Assembly: GCF_014199915.1 (NCBI RefSeq)
Contig: NZ_JACHOO010000005.1
Location: 325,027 to 389,026 of the forward strand
Direction: 5' to 3'
DNA from: Prosthecomicrobium pneumaticum
GTDB taxonomy: Bacteria; Pseudomonadota; Alphaproteobacteria; Rhizobiales; Kaistiaceae
Length of the DNA stretch: 64,000 nt
The position numbers and the translations under genes were made by a program. The notes beneath the pieces are model-generated. The model was given only the letters and a program-made list of their open reading frames with translations, was not told the DNA's origin and did no database searches. Positions 17,314-26,420 of the stretch are shown here, piece after piece. Each line of letters begins with the position of its first letter. The first letter of the stretch is position 1.

Positions 17314-18285
17314 TCAGCGGAAGCCCGCCACCCGGTGCGGCTGATAGGGCGCCTCGAGAGCGGCGATCTCGGCCTCGTCGAGATCGAGCGAAAGAGCGGC
17401 GACGGCGTCGTCGAGATGCTGCGGCTTCGAGGCGCCGACGATCGGGGCGGTCACCTCGTCCTTCTGCAGCAGCCAGGCGAGCGCCACCTGCGCCCGCGGC
17501 ACGCCGCGCGCGGAGGCGATCGCCGCCACGGCATCGACGATCTGCCGGTCGGATTCGACATAGAGCGTCTTGCCGAACTCGTCGGTCTCGGCGCGCTCCG
17601 TCCTGTCGTCCCAGGCGCGGGTGAGCCGGCCGCGGGCGAGCGGGCTCCAGGGGATCACGGCGAGCCCCTCATCGGCGCAGAAGGGCAGCATCTCGCGCTC
17701 CTCCTCGCGGTAGAGGAGGTTCAGATGGTTCTGCATGCTGACGAATTCGGCGAAGCCGTTGAGCCGCGACGTGTAGAGCGCCTGGGCGAGCTGCCAGGCA
17801 TACATCGACGAGGCGCCGATATAGCGCGCCTTGCCGGCCCGCACGACGTCGTCGAGCGCCTCGAGCGTCTCCTCGATCGGCGTCTCATAGTCCCAGCGGT
17901 GGATCTGGTAGAGATCGACATAGTCGGTGCCGAGCCGGCGCAGGCTGGCGTCGATCTCCGACAGGATCGCCTTCCGCGACAGGCCGGCGCCGTTCGGGCC
18001 GGGCCGCATGCGGCCGTGCACCTTCGTCGCGAGCACGATCTCGTCGCGCCGGGCGAAATCCCGGATCGCCCGGCCGACGATCTCCTCCGAGGTGCCGTCG
18101 GAATAGACGTTCGCGGTGTCGAGGAAGTTGATGCCGAGTTCGAGCGCCTTGCGGATCAGCGGCCGGCTCTTCTCCTCGTCGAGCGTCCAGGCGTGGCTGC
18201 CGCGCTCGGGCACGCCATAGGTCATGCAGCCGAGACAGAGCCGCGACACTTCGAGCCCGGTCTTGCCGAAGCGTACATAGTCCAT
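17314..18285 (-). CDS. Aldo/keto reductase
   Basis: A 323-residue NADPH-dependent aldo/keto reductase. The catalytic tetrad is visible: Asp and Tyr in [13 protein letters not shown], Lys in LATKVHG and His in [11 protein letters not shown]. The C-terminal [13 protein letters not shown] binds NADPH. Length and motifs fit the AKR groups that reduce small aldehydes or sugars. It is divergent from a second aldo/keto reductase across 262 bases in which I see no strong dyad. Its role may be to reduce or detoxify aldehydes formed by the neighbouring aldolase; that is inference. Confidence 0.92.
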   Translation of the reverse strand: MDYVRFGKTGLEVSRLCLGCMTYGVPERGSHAWTLDEEKSRPLIRKALELGINFLDTANVYSDGTSEEIVGRAIRDFARRDEIVLATKVHGRMRPGPNGAGLSRKAILSEIDASLRRLGTDYVDLYQIHRWDYETPIEETLEALDDVVRAGKARYIGASSMYAWQLAQALYTSRLNGFAEFVSMQNHLNLLYREEEREMLPFCADEGLAVIPWSPLARGRLTRAWDDRTERAETDEFGKTLYVESDRQIVDAVAAIASARGVPRAQVALAWLLQKDEVTAPIVGASKPQHLDDAVAALSLDLDEAEIAALEAPYQPHRVAGFR

Positions 18286-18547
18286 GAGCGCTCTCCTGCC
18301 GATCACCCCGGGCCGCGCTGAGAAGCTAGGCCGCGCCCCGGGCGCCGACCAGTGCGGCGCCGGCAATTCAGCTTTTCGCCGTAGGGCATCTTCGGCCCGG
18401 GCCTTGGAAAGCCGTGCCGCCGCGTCCATCTCCTTGCCGACACGGCGCGCTCCCCTCCCCCCCGGGCGCCGCCGGTCACGGCCTCGAGGCCCGCGCATCG
18501 CACCGCGAACCCGCTCTCGAACCCGTCTCGCACGAAAGGATCCTCCC

Positions 18548-19408
18548 ATGGCAACGGTCTCTGCGGCCGGCTCCGGCACGTTCTCGATCGGCGGCGATCG
18601 TCCCGTCACCCGCCTCGGCTTCGGCGCGATGCGCATCACCGGCCCCGGCATCTGGGGCCCGCCGCTCGACCGCGGCGCGGCGATCGCCACCCTGAAGCGG
18701 CTGCCGGAGCTCGGCGTCGACTTCATCGACACCGCCGACTCCTATGGGCCGAACTGGTCCGAGGAGCTGATCCGCGACGCGCTCGCGCCCTATGAGGGCA
18801 CCGTCGTCGCGACCAAGGGCGGCCTCGCCCGCACCGGCGTCGACCGCTGGATCCCGCTCGGCCGGCCGGAATATCTGATCCAGCAGGCGCATACGAGCCG
18901 CTGGCGGCTCGGCGTCGAGCGGATCGACCTCTGGCAGCTCCACCGCATCGACCCCAAGGTGCCGCGCGACGAGCAGTTCGACGCGATCCGGTCGCTCATC
19001 GACGACGGCGTGATCCGCCATGCCGGGCTTTCCGAGGTCTCGGTCGCCGAGATCGAGGCGGCGCAGAAGGTCTTCCCCGTCGCCACCGTGCAGAACCGCT
19101 ACAATCTGGTCGACCGGCAGAGCGAGGCGGTGCTCGACTACTGCGCCGCGAACGGCATCGGCTTCATCCCGTGGTATCCGCTCGCCGCGGGCGACCTCGC
19201 GAAGCCCGGCTCGATCCTGGACACGATCGCGAAGAAGCACGGCGCCGCGCCGAGCCAGATCGCGCTCGCCTGGGTGCTGAAGCGGAGCCCGGTGATGCTG
19301 CCGATCCCCGGCACGTCGAAGGTGGAGCATCTCGAGGAGAATGTCGCGGCGGCCGACATCGTGCTCTCCGACGAGGACTTCGCCGCGCTCGACCGCGCGG
19401 GCCGCTGA
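18548..19408 (+). CDS. Aldo/keto reductase (second copy)
   Basis: A 286-residue aldo/keto reductase, more compact than its divergent neighbour. Catalytic residues lie in [14 protein letters not shown] (Asp, Tyr), VVATKGG (Lys) and [12 protein letters not shown] (His); [14 protein letters not shown] is the cofactor-binding end. AAGGATCC just before ATG 18548 supports the start, while the frame remains open upstream without homology. It differs from the 17314 gene along its length, so it is not a recent duplicate. It precedes a DAO-type oxidase by 76 bases and may be cotranscribed with it. Confidence 0.92.
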   Translation: MATVSAAGSGTFSIGGDRPVTRLGFGAMRITGPGIWGPPLDRGAAIATLKRLPELGVDFIDTADSYGPNWSEELIRDALAPYEGTVVATKGGLARTGVDRWIPLGRPEYLIQQAHTSRWRLGVERIDLWQLHRIDPKVPRDEQFDAIRSLIDDGVIRHAGLSEVSVAEIEAAQKVFPVATVQNRYNLVDRQSEAVLDYCAANGIGFIPWYPLAAGDLAKPGSILDTIAKKHGAAPSQIALAWVLKRSPVMLPIPGTSKVEHLEENVAAADIVLSDEDFAALDRAGR

Positions 19409-19484
19409 CCGGCCCCGAAACCGCTTGCGGCGGCCGCCATCCTCGGGCATCCGGGGCCGGGCGGCCGAGGCGAGCGGAACGGGC

Positions 19485-20735
19485 ATGAACACCGGGGTGG
19501 ACGTCGTGATCATCGGGGCCGGCATGGTCGGCCTCTCCTCGGCGCTCCATCTGCAGGAGCGCGGCCTCACCGTCGCGCTCTTCGATCCCGGCCGCGAGGA
19601 AGGCCGCGCCTCGTTCGGCAATGCCGGCGTGCTGTCGCGCAACTCGATCTTCCCGGTCGCCGCGCCCGGCCTGCGGAGCCGCCTGCCGCGCTATGCGCTC
19701 GGCCGCGACGTCGCGGTGCGCGCCCGGCTCGCCTCCGTCCCGTTCCTCCTTCCCTGGCTCACCCGCTTCGTCGCGGCGGCGGACGAGCGGCGCTGGCGCG
19801 CCGCGGCGGCGGCGCTCGATCCGCTCGTCTCCCGCGCCTATGACGAGCATCTCCATCTCGCCGACCGCGTCGGCGGCCGAAGCCTGATCCGGCGGAACGG
19901 CTGGATGCGGCTCTACCGGAGCGCCGCGGCCTTCGAGGCCTCGGCCCGCGAGCGGGCGGTGCTCGCGGAATACGGCGTCGGCATGGAATGCCTCGAGCAG
20001 CAGGACATCGTCCAGCTCGAGCCGCATCTCGCCCGCCGTTTCGCGCGCGCCATCCTCTTCACCGACAGCGGCGCGGTCGAGAGCCCCGGCGCGCTCGTCC
20101 GGCTCTATCGCGCCGCGGTGGCGGCGCAGGGCGGCCGCTTCGTCGAGGCGCTCGCCGAGCGCATCGAAGAGGATGCCGACGGCATCGCGGTGACGGGCGG
20201 GCCGACGACGATCCGCGGCCGCTTCGCCGTGCTCGCCGCGGGCGCCTGGTCGGGACAACTCGCGCGCACGCTCGGCGACCGCTTCCCGCTCGCCGCCGAG
20301 CGTGGCTATCACCGCCATTTCCGCCTCGCCGAAGGCGCGGAACTGCGCCGGCCGGTGCACGATGCGGCCGGCGGCTATGTGATGTCGCCGATGAACGGCC
20401 GGGTGCGGGTGCTCTCCGGCGTCGAGCTCGCCCGGCCGGACGACCCGCCCGACCATCGCCAGATCGCCGCGGTGACGGCCGATGCGGCGAACACGATCGC
20501 GCTCGGCGATGCCGTCGAGCCGGCGCCCTGGATGGGGAGCCGCCCCTCGACGCCGGACGGCCTGCCGGTGATCGGCGTCTCGAAGCGCCGCAGCCGGCTG
20601 ATCTTCGCCTTCGGCCACGGCCATATCGGCTTCGCGAACGGCCCGCTCACCGGCCGCATCGTCGCCGCGCTCGTCGCGGGAGAGGCCGCCCCGATCCCGA
20701 TCGGAGCCTTCAGCCCGCGCCGCTTCGGCGCCTGA
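19485..20735 (+). CDS. FAD-dependent oxidoreductase, DadA-like
   Basis: A 416-residue DAO-family flavoenzyme resembling the D-amino-acid dehydrogenase small subunit (DadA). It begins DVVIIGAGMVGLSSALHLQE, then FGNAGVLSRNSIFP, the segment contacting flavin in DadA-like proteins. The C-terminus has SRPSTPDGLPVIG and FGHGHIGFANGPLTGRIV. ATG 19485 lies just ahead of the glycine loop. It is convergent with the SDR gene, eight bases apart. It probably oxidises a D-amino acid or secondary amine, feeding electrons to the respiratory chain; the substrate is unknown. Confidence 0.9.
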   Translation: MNTGVDVVIIGAGMVGLSSALHLQERGLTVALFDPGREEGRASFGNAGVLSRNSIFPVAAPGLRSRLPRYALGRDVAVRARLASVPFLLPWLTRFVAAADERRWRAAAAALDPLVSRAYDEHLHLADRVGGRSLIRRNGWMRLYRSAAAFEASARERAVLAEYGVGMECLEQQDIVQLEPHLARRFARAILFTDSGAVESPGALVRLYRAAVAAQGGRFVEALAERIEEDADGIAVTGGPTTIRGRFAVLAAGAWSGQLARTLGDRFPLAAERGYHRHFRLAEGAELRRPVHDAAGGYVMSPMNGRVRVLSGVELARPDDPPDHRQIAAVTADAANTIALGDAVEPAPWMGSRPSTPDGLPVIGVSKRRSRLIFAFGHGHIGFANGPLTGRIVAALVAGEAAPIPIGAFSPRRFGA

Positions 20736-20743
20736 GCTCCTTG

Positions 20744-21508
20744 CTACGGCAGGTTCAGGCCGCCATTCACATGGATCGCCTGGCCGGTGATCTGCACCGC
20801 GCCGGGCGAGAGCAGGAAGGCGACCGTCGCGGCGATGTCGGCGGGCTCGGTCAGCCGGCCGGTCGGCGTCACCGACACCGCGGTCTTCAGCGAATCGGGC
20901 GTCGCGGCGAGATGGCCGCCGCCCTGTTTGCGGGTGAAGCCGGGGACGATCGCGTTGACCGTGATGCCCTGCGGCGCGAACTGCATCGCCATCACCTTGA
21001 CGAGCGCCTCGAGCGCCGCCTTGGCGGCCGAGGTGGCGGGGAAGTTGAGCCCGGCCGTGCCGAAAATGTGCGCGACGAAGGAGGAGATCGCGACCACCCG
21101 GCCGCAGGACGACCGCTCGAGATCGGGCAGCGCCGCCGTGACCATGCGCAGGAAGGCGACCGGCATGGCGGCAAAAGCCGCCTCGAGCTCGGCCGGCGTC
21201 AGGTCGCCGATCCTCGACCGCGCCGCCTGGCCGGCATTGGAGACGATCTGGTCGACCCGGCCGAAGGCGGCGCGCGCCGCGCCGACGAGCGCCGCCGGCA
21301 CGTCCGGATCGCCGAGATCGCCGGTCGCGGTCTCGACGGCGGCGCCGCGGGCGCGGCAGGCCTCGGCGACCTCGGCGAGGCCGGCGGCGTTCTTGCGGGT
21401 GTGGAGGAGGAGGGCGGTGCCGCCCGCGGCAAGGGTTCTCGCCGTTTCCGCGCCGATGCCGCTCGCGGCTCCGGTGACGAGGACGACGCGCTCGAATGCT
21501 GCGGTCAC
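20744..21508 (-). CDS. SDR-family protein lacking the catalytic Tyr
   Basis: A 254-residue Rossmann protein of the short-chain dehydrogenase/reductase family. The cofactor motif LVTGAASGIGAET (10-22), SNAGQ (90-94), Ser143 and Lys163 are present. The catalytic YxxxK reads TSAAK (159-163), so Tyr is replaced by Thr, within NFPATSAAK. It may use a different acid/base or be a non-redox family member. The start is GTG 21508 preceded by GGAGAGCAGC. It is divergent from the flavin monooxygenase at 21684 and shares with it an intergenic region containing a GTATAC dyad. Confidence 0.88.
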   Translation of the reverse strand: MTAAFERVVLVTGAASGIGAETARTLAAGGTALLLHTRKNAAGLAEVAEACRARGAAVETATGDLGDPDVPAALVGAARAAFGRVDQIVSNAGQAARSRIGDLTPAELEAAFAAMPVAFLRMVTAALPDLERSSCGRVVAISSFVAHIFGTAGLNFPATSAAKAALEALVKVMAMQFAPQGITVNAIVPGFTRKQGGGHLAATPDSLKTAVSVTPTGRLTEPADIAATVAFLLSPGAVQITGQAIHVNGGLNLP

Positions 21509-21590
21509 GCTGCTCTCCGTTCTTTTAGACTGACGATGAAAGGCGCGGCGGGCCGGCCGGCGGCGATCCTAGCGGCAGTCCGCGCACTTC

Positions 21591-21631
21591 GGTATACAAA
21601 ATTCCGTCAGTATACCCCCTTTTAATTGACA
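21591..21631. promoter_or_regulatory. GTATAC operator dyad and -35 element
   Basis: GGTATAC (21591-21597) and GTATACC (21610-21616) form a perfect seven-base inverted repeat with a 12-base spacer. TTGACA (21626-21631) follows and could be the -35 of the monooxygenase promoter. Read from the other strand, the right arm is GGTATACTGA, identical over nine bases to sites at 42441 and 43616. I infer a shared regulator; the MarR protein at 42641 is a candidate. Confidence 0.5.
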
Positions 21632-21683
21632 GGCCGGCGCGGCTCGGTCCTAATGGGACAAAGCGACAGACACCATCCGAGGG

Positions 21684-22940
21684 ATGAAGGCCATGGACGT
21701 CATCATCGTCGGCGCCGGCATTGGCGGCCTGACACTCGCCCTGATGCTGCACCGGAAGGGCATCCCGACCCGCGTCTATGAGGGCGCGTCGGAAATCCGC
21801 CCGATCGGCGTCGGCATCTCGATCCTGCCGCATGCGAGCCGCGAGCTCTGCGAACTGGGCCTCAGGGACGCCCTCGCCGCGGTCGCCGTGACGGCGCAGG
21901 AATCCTGCTTCTTCAACCGCTTCGGCCAGTTCGTCTACAAGGAGCCGGTCGGCACCTATGCCGGCTATGAGTGGCCGCAGTTCCAGATCCACCGCGGCGA
22001 CCTGCAGCAGATCCTCTACCGGGCCTATATCGCCGAAGCCGGCGCCGACCGGGTGATCACCGGCCGCCGCTGCCTGCGCGTCGACCAGGGCGAGGGCAAG
22101 GCGACCGCCACCTTCGCGGTCGCCGGCCACGAGGGCGAGACCGAGACGGTCGAGGGCGCCGCGGTGATCGGCGCCGACGGCATCCATTCGGTGGTCCGCA
22201 AGCAGCTCCATCCCGAGGATGGCGGGCCGATCTATTCCGGCGTCAACATGTGGCGCGGCGTCACCCGCTGGAAGCCCTATCTCACCGGCGCGTCCTATGT
22301 CCGCGCCGGCTGGCTCTCGCACGGCAAGATGGTCATCTATCCGATCCGCAATGCGCTCGATTCGGACGGCAACCAGCTGATCAACTGGGTCGCCGAGGTC
22401 GAGACCCCGCAGCACGACAAGCAGGACTGGAACAAGCAGGGCCGGCTCGAGGACTTCATCCATTATTTCGAGGACTGGCACTTCGACTTCCTCGACGTGC
22501 CGGCGATGATCCGCGCCGCCGACATGATCCTCGAATACCCGATGGTCGACAAGGATCCGCTCGACCGCTGGAGCTTCGGCCGGATCACCCTGCTCGGCGA
22601 CGCGGCGCATCCGATGTATCCGCGCGGCTCGAACGGCGCCGGCCAGGCGATCCTCGACGCGCGCGCGCTCGCCGACGCGCTCGCCGCCGAGCCGGATGCC
22701 GAGCGGGCGCTCGCCGCCTATGAGGCGGAGCGCCTGCCGGCGACGGCGAAGGTCGTGCGCACCAACCGCACCACCCCGCCCGACGCGATCCTGCGCGAGG
22801 TCTGGCTCAGGAGCGGCGACAAGCCGTTCGACCGCATCGAGGACGTCATCTCGGCCGAGGAGCTCGCCGCGATCACCAACAGCTACAAGAAGGTCGCCGG
22901 CTACGACAAGCAGACGCTGGCGGCGAAGCGGGTCGCCTGA
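21684..22940 (+). CDS. FAD-dependent aromatic-ring-type monooxygenase
   Basis: A 418-residue class A flavoprotein monooxygenase. It has the FAD loop VIIVGAGIGGLTLAL, the DG motif VIGADGIHSVVRKQL and the GD motif LLGDAAHPMYPRGSNGAG, in the order found in salicylate and p-hydroxybenzoate hydroxylases. It probably hydroxylates an aromatic or heteroaromatic acid with NAD(P)H and O2. ATG 21684 is listed, but ATG 21693 is better spaced from GAGGG. A possible promoter and operator lie 50-90 bases upstream and a strong terminator follows, so it may be a single-gene transcript. Confidence 0.9.
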   Translation: MKAMDVIIVGAGIGGLTLALMLHRKGIPTRVYEGASEIRPIGVGISILPHASRELCELGLRDALAAVAVTAQESCFFNRFGQFVYKEPVGTYAGYEWPQFQIHRGDLQQILYRAYIAEAGADRVITGRRCLRVDQGEGKATATFAVAGHEGETETVEGAAVIGADGIHSVVRKQLHPEDGGPIYSGVNMWRGVTRWKPYLTGASYVRAGWLSHGKMVIYPIRNALDSDGNQLINWVAEVETPQHDKQDWNKQGRLEDFIHYFEDWHFDFLDVPAMIRAADMILEYPMVDKDPLDRWSFGRITLLGDAAHPMYPRGSNGAGQAILDARALADALAAEPDAERALAAYEAERLPATAKVVRTNRTTPPDAILREVWLRSGDKPFDRIEDVISAEELAAITNSYKKVAGYDKQTLAAKRVA

Positions 22941-22961
22941 CCCCGCCGCAAGGCCGCAATG

Positions 22962-22995
22962 AAAAAGGCCGCCGTCCCCGGACGATGGCCTTTTT
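22962..22995. terminator. Bidirectional rho-independent terminator
   Basis: AAAAAGGCCGCCGTC pairs with GACGATGGCCTTTTT across a four-base loop, with one G-T pair and one mismatch, giving a stem flanked by A and T runs. It lies between the convergent monooxygenase (stop 22940) and SMP-30 gene (stop 23038) and can end transcription from both sides. Confidence 0.85.
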
Positions 22996-23037
22996 CCCAC
23001 GAGGTGCCCCGTTTCGGCCGGTTCCGTACCCGCCGCG

Positions 23038-23877
23038 CTACAGGCTCGACAGGTCGATCTCGGTGATGTGCCAGCGGCCGAGATTGGCGGTGTAGAGCCT
23101 GTCGCCCTTCAGCGCGATGTTGGTCGGATGGGCGATCGTCGTCGCCATCCTGTCCTCGATCAGCAGTTCGAGCCGCCCGGAGGGCGACAGGCGGTAGATG
23201 CGGCTCGGCTCGTAGCAGGAGATGTAGAGCGTGCCGTCGGGCGCGAAGGCGAGGCCGTCCGGCACCACCGCGACCTCCCCCGTGACGCGCGACACCGGGC
23301 CGGCGGCACCGTCCGCCCCGATCGGCACGAAGCTGACGCAGGGCACGTCGCTCTCGACCACATAGAGCCCGCTTCCATCGGGCGCCATCGCCATGCCGTT
23401 CGCGAAATCCATCGGTGCGGTCGACCACACGCCGCCCTCGCCGGTCGCGAGATCGTAACGGAAGACGCCGGGCCCCGGATTGCCGTTGCCGCGGCTGTCC
23501 GACACGTAGAGATGGCCGCGCGCCGCGTCGACCACCGGATAGTTCGGCACGCGGATGCCCGACGCGGCGAATTTCTCCATCCGCCGGCTCGCCGCGTCGA
23601 AGCGGAAGATCGCGGCGTGTTTGAGGTCGCAGGCGAAGAGATGGCCGGCCGGATCGAAGGCGATGCCGAGCAGGAAGCCGTCCGTCCCGGCCATCCGCTC
23701 GACCGTGGATCCGTCCGGCGCGATGCGCAGGAGATCGCCCGTCTCGGTGCCGCACCAGACCGACCCGTCGGCATGGATCGCGACGCCCTCGGGATGGGCG
23801 ATGCGCGGGTTGGTGAACACCCCGTCGATGAAGACTCGGGCGGCGGAGATGTCGAGCAGCGGGGTGAGATGGGTCAT
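23038..23877 (-). CDS. SMP-30/gluconolactonase/LRE family protein
   Basis: A 279-residue six-bladed beta-propeller of the SMP-30/gluconolactonase family. The metal ligands typical of the family are recognisable: Glu in HPEGVAIHADGS, Asn in DFANGMAMAPDG and Asp in PDGLAFAPDG. It would hydrolyse a sugar or other lactone to its acid in a Ca or Zn-dependent reaction. It is the last gene of the minus-strand run, 23 bases after the fused CoA-transferase gene, and ends at the bidirectional terminator. A second lactonase of this family is at 40239. Confidence 0.9.
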   Translation of the reverse strand: MTHLTPLLDISAARVFIDGVFTNPRIAHPEGVAIHADGSVWCGTETGDLLRIAPDGSTVERMAGTDGFLLGIAFDPAGHLFACDLKHAAIFRFDAASRRMEKFAASGIRVPNYPVVDAARGHLYVSDSRGNGNPGPGVFRYDLATGEGGVWSTAPMDFANGMAMAPDGSGLYVVESDVPCVSFVPIGADGAAGPVSRVTGEVAVVPDGLAFAPDGTLYISCYEPSRIYRLSPSGRLELLIEDRMATTIAHPTNIALKGDRLYTANLGRWHITEIDLSSL

Positions 23878-23900
23878 CGGCGGCTCCTCCCAAAGCCGGA

Positions 23901-25706
23901 TCAGGTCTGCGCGTGAGGCGGCCCGGCGGCGAGCCGGTCGACGAGCGCGCGGTCGGCGGCCAGAATCGCGCCGATCAGCGCGCCGCGGTCACGCGCCGCG
24001 ACGAATTCGAGCCGCCTGAGCCCGAGCGGATCGATGGTATGGCGGAGCGTCTCGAGCGTACCGGGCTCGGGCAGGGCGACCGGACGGACGTCCTCATCGA
24101 AGATCAGCGGGAAGCCGGTCGCCGCGGCGAGCGCCTCGCGCGTCGTGCCGGGCATCAGTTCAGCGACGACGAGCAGCCCGGTCCCGGCGTCGAGCCTGAA
24201 CACGGCGAGGTCGGTGAAGACGAGTGCGCGTCCGGTGCGATAGCCGGCCGCGGCGCGCTCCTCCGGCCGGATCAGGCCGCGGGCGGAGCTCGCGATGTCG
24301 ACCTCGGCGACGAGCGAGAGCGGCGAATGCCGGGTGACGTAGAGCCCGTAATCGCGGTGCATGTTGGCGACGTCGGCCATGCCGCCCTGGCCGGGCAGGC
24401 GGATCTGCCCGCCGTTCTTCTTGCGGATCGACAGCGTGTTGACCCGGCCGAACCGGTCGACCTGCGCCGCGCCGACGATCTCGTGCGTCACCGCGCCGGC
24501 CTGGTAGAGCGCCGCATAGGTGTCGTCGCCGCCGGCATGGGCCGCCGCCGTCGCCGCGTCGAACCCCTCGATCAGCGACAGCACCATCGGCGAGGGCGCG
24601 ATGTCGAGATGGCCGCAGGAGAGCGTGGCGACGATCATGCCCGGCGCGTGCGTCGCCTTGGCGAGGCGGTAGGCGACATTGGCGAGCGGCGACACCGCGC
24701 CGGCGCTCGCAAAGCTGTCGTCGTCGAGCTCGGCGGCGACGCGGCAGACCATGATCTCGTCGAGGCTCGCCGGCGCGGCTGCCGGGACGATCGCCGGCGC
24801 GGCGAGGCCGTCCGCGCCGGGGCGGAGCGCGCCCGCAATGGCGGCCGCCTCCGGCGGGATCGCCGCCGCAGCGACGAGATGGGCCGGCACGCCGCCCTCC
24901 GGCAGCGCGAGGCTGTCGGCGAGCGGCGCGGCGCCCGAAAAGGCGGCGGCGAGCGCGGCATAGTCGGTGACGTAATGCGGCAGGGACGAGGTCGGCCAGG
25001 CGGCGCCGTCGTGCTGCGCGATCGCCGTCACCTGGTTGCGCAGGATGACGGTCTGCCGCCCTCTCGCGCCGAGCGTGCCGGTCGGCACGATCGCGTCGAC
25101 GGTGACGAGCACGGTGCGCGCCGCGCCGACCATGGCGAGGTCGAGCGCGCGGGCGCCGTAGATCTCGACATTGCCGCTCTCATCCGCCCGCGGCGCGTGC
25201 AGCACCAGCGTGTCGAGCACGAGCGGCGGCACGGCGCCGACCGGCGCGCCGGTCAGCGGATCGGCGACCCTGCGCGCCGTCGGCATCCGCTCCATCATCG
25301 CCGAGCCCGCCGGAAGCTGGAAGCTGCGGCTCGGCATGTTGGTCGCCGCCGCCCGCAGCGCCTCGATCATGGCGAGCGCGGTCCAGTCCTCGAGCGGCAG
25401 CGCGCCGCTCTCGACCGCGGCGCGGAAGCGTGGCGGCAGGCCGAAGATGTCGAGGCTCGAAAAGCAGAGATCGGCCGAGGCGACGGCCTCCGCCTCGAGC
25501 AGGATCTCGAGCGGCAGGCCGCCGGCCCAGGCCGTGTAGCGGAGCCCCGTCACCCCGCGCGCCGCGACGGCGCGCAGCAGCGCGATCGGCAGCCGCGCGA
25601 AATGATGCCCGCCGACCCCGAACCGCCCACCCGCGCCGACCCGCGCCGCCAGCCCGTCGAGATCGGTGAACACCGGCCGGTTCGGCTTGACGAGACTCGT
25701 CACCAT
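23901..25706 (-). CDS. Two-domain (alpha-beta fused) CoA-transferase-like protein
   Basis: A 601-residue protein that looks like the two subunits of a family I CoA-transferase (GctA/GctB or 3-oxoacid type) joined in one chain. Residues about 1-300 match the alpha half (FTDLDGLAARVGAGGRFGVGG, VEIYGARALDLAMVGAART); about 320-590 match the beta half (LDEIMVCRVAAEL, GGMADVANMH, VFTDLAVFRLD). I do not see the usual beta-subunit E-S-G motif; the aligned stretch reads VATLSCGHLD, so the catalytic glutamate is uncertain. ATG 25706 follows the repeat island. It would move CoA between carboxylates if active. Confidence 0.82.
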   Translation of the reverse strand: MVTSLVKPNRPVFTDLDGLAARVGAGGRFGVGGHHFARLPIALLRAVAARGVTGLRYTAWAGGLPLEILLEAEAVASADLCFSSLDIFGLPPRFRAAVESGALPLEDWTALAMIEALRAAATNMPSRSFQLPAGSAMMERMPTARRVADPLTGAPVGAVPPLVLDTLVLHAPRADESGNVEIYGARALDLAMVGAARTVLVTVDAIVPTGTLGARGRQTVILRNQVTAIAQHDGAAWPTSSLPHYVTDYAALAAAFSGAAPLADSLALPEGGVPAHLVAAAAIPPEAAAIAGALRPGADGLAAPAIVPAAAPASLDEIMVCRVAAELDDDSFASAGAVSPLANVAYRLAKATHAPGMIVATLSCGHLDIAPSPMVLSLIEGFDAATAAAHAGGDDTYAALYQAGAVTHEIVGAAQVDRFGRVNTLSIRKKNGGQIRLPGQGGMADVANMHRDYGLYVTRHSPLSLVAEVDIASSARGLIRPEERAAAGYRTGRALVFTDLAVFRLDAGTGLLVVAELMPGTTREALAAATGFPLIFDEDVRPVALPEPGTLETLRHTIDPLGLRRLEFVAARDRGALIGAILAADRALVDRLAAGPPHAQT

Positions 25707-25724
25707 GACCCTCGCCCTCTCCTC

Positions 25725-25850
25725 CACCCGTCCCATCCGTCCCGCCGCCGCCGCCGCACCGCCCGTCCTCCGGGCACATCCCTCTCCACCCGTCATGCCG
25801 GCCTCCGTGCCGGCATCCATAATCGTGCCGCCGCCCGGCGGGCGCCCCCG
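25725..25850 (+). repeat. 126-bp direct repeat, copy A
   Basis: This copy matches 26295-26420 without gaps at an offset of exactly 570 bases; I count six mismatches in 126 (about 95 % identity). It runs from CACCCGTCCCATCCGT to GGCGCCCCCG and includes the palindromic GCCGGCCTCCGTGCCGGC. The copies lie just after the start of the CoA-transferase gene and just past the end of the epimerase gene, bracketing the island. Confidence 0.85.
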
Positions 25851-25904
25851 CTTCCCCCCGTCGCGCCCGGCTTGGCGCGGACGACGCCGCATGTCGGGCG
25901 CGGT

Positions 25905-25942
25905 TTCCCTCCCCCCTTGCGGGGGAGGGGCAGGGTGGGGGG
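25905..25942 (+). repeat. 38-bp inverted repeat, left arm
   Basis: The arm begins TTCCCTCCCCCCTTG and ends GGGTGGGGGG. The reverse complement of 26021-26058 matches it at 35 of 38 positions. Each arm also folds on itself (CCCTCCCCC with GGGGGAGGG). Probably a dispersed intergenic palindrome family. Confidence 0.75.
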
Positions 25943-26020
25943 AAGCGGGATGGAACGCCCTCGCCGGTCTTGCCGGCTCCCCGCCGTCCCGGGAAACGGC
26001 CGCCGGCCTCGGCGTATTCA

Positions 26021-26058
26021 CCCCCCACCCCGACCCTCCCCCACAAGGGGGGAGGGAA
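26021..26058 (-). repeat. 38-bp inverted repeat, right arm
   Basis: Reverse-complement partner of 25905-25942 with three mismatches. It carries the internal hairpin CCCTCCCCC-ACAA-GGGGGGAGGG. The two arms are 78 bases apart, inside the 570-base segment set off by the direct repeats. Confidence 0.75.
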
Positions 26059-26294
26059 GCCGTTCCCGCACCATGCCGCCCGCCCTGCGAACATCCCCCC
26101 ACCCGTCATCCCCGCGAAGGCGGGGATCCATACGACCGAGCCCGGCCCGGCGACATCGCTCCGGCCTTGCCTCGCCCGCGCGGACGGACGCGGAACGCGA
26201 CGCCGGGCCACCCGGCGTCCGGCATATGGACCCCGGCCCGGAGGCCGGGGTGACGGGTGTTCGGGGATGGCGAATCCCGTTCCGACCCTCCGAC

Positions 26295-26420
26295 CACCCG
26301 TCCCATCCGTCCCCCCGCCGCCGCCGCACCACCCGTCCTCCGGGCACATCCCTCTCCACCCGTCATGCCGGCTTCCGTGCCGGCATCCATAATCGTGCCG
26401 CCGGGCGGCAGGCGCCCCCG
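26295..26420 (+). repeat. 126-bp direct repeat, copy B
   Basis: Second copy of the repeat at 25725-25850. The match weakens at the right end, where CCGCCCGGCG in copy A reads CCGGGCGGCA here. It ends nine bases before the stop codon of the epimerase-like gene, so it lies directly downstream of that gene on the minus strand. Confidence 0.85.

Noticed and set aside
18286-18547. A regulatory dyad between the divergent aldo/keto reductases
   Set aside because: Only GC-rich runs without a convincing inverted repeat or promoter pair were visible.
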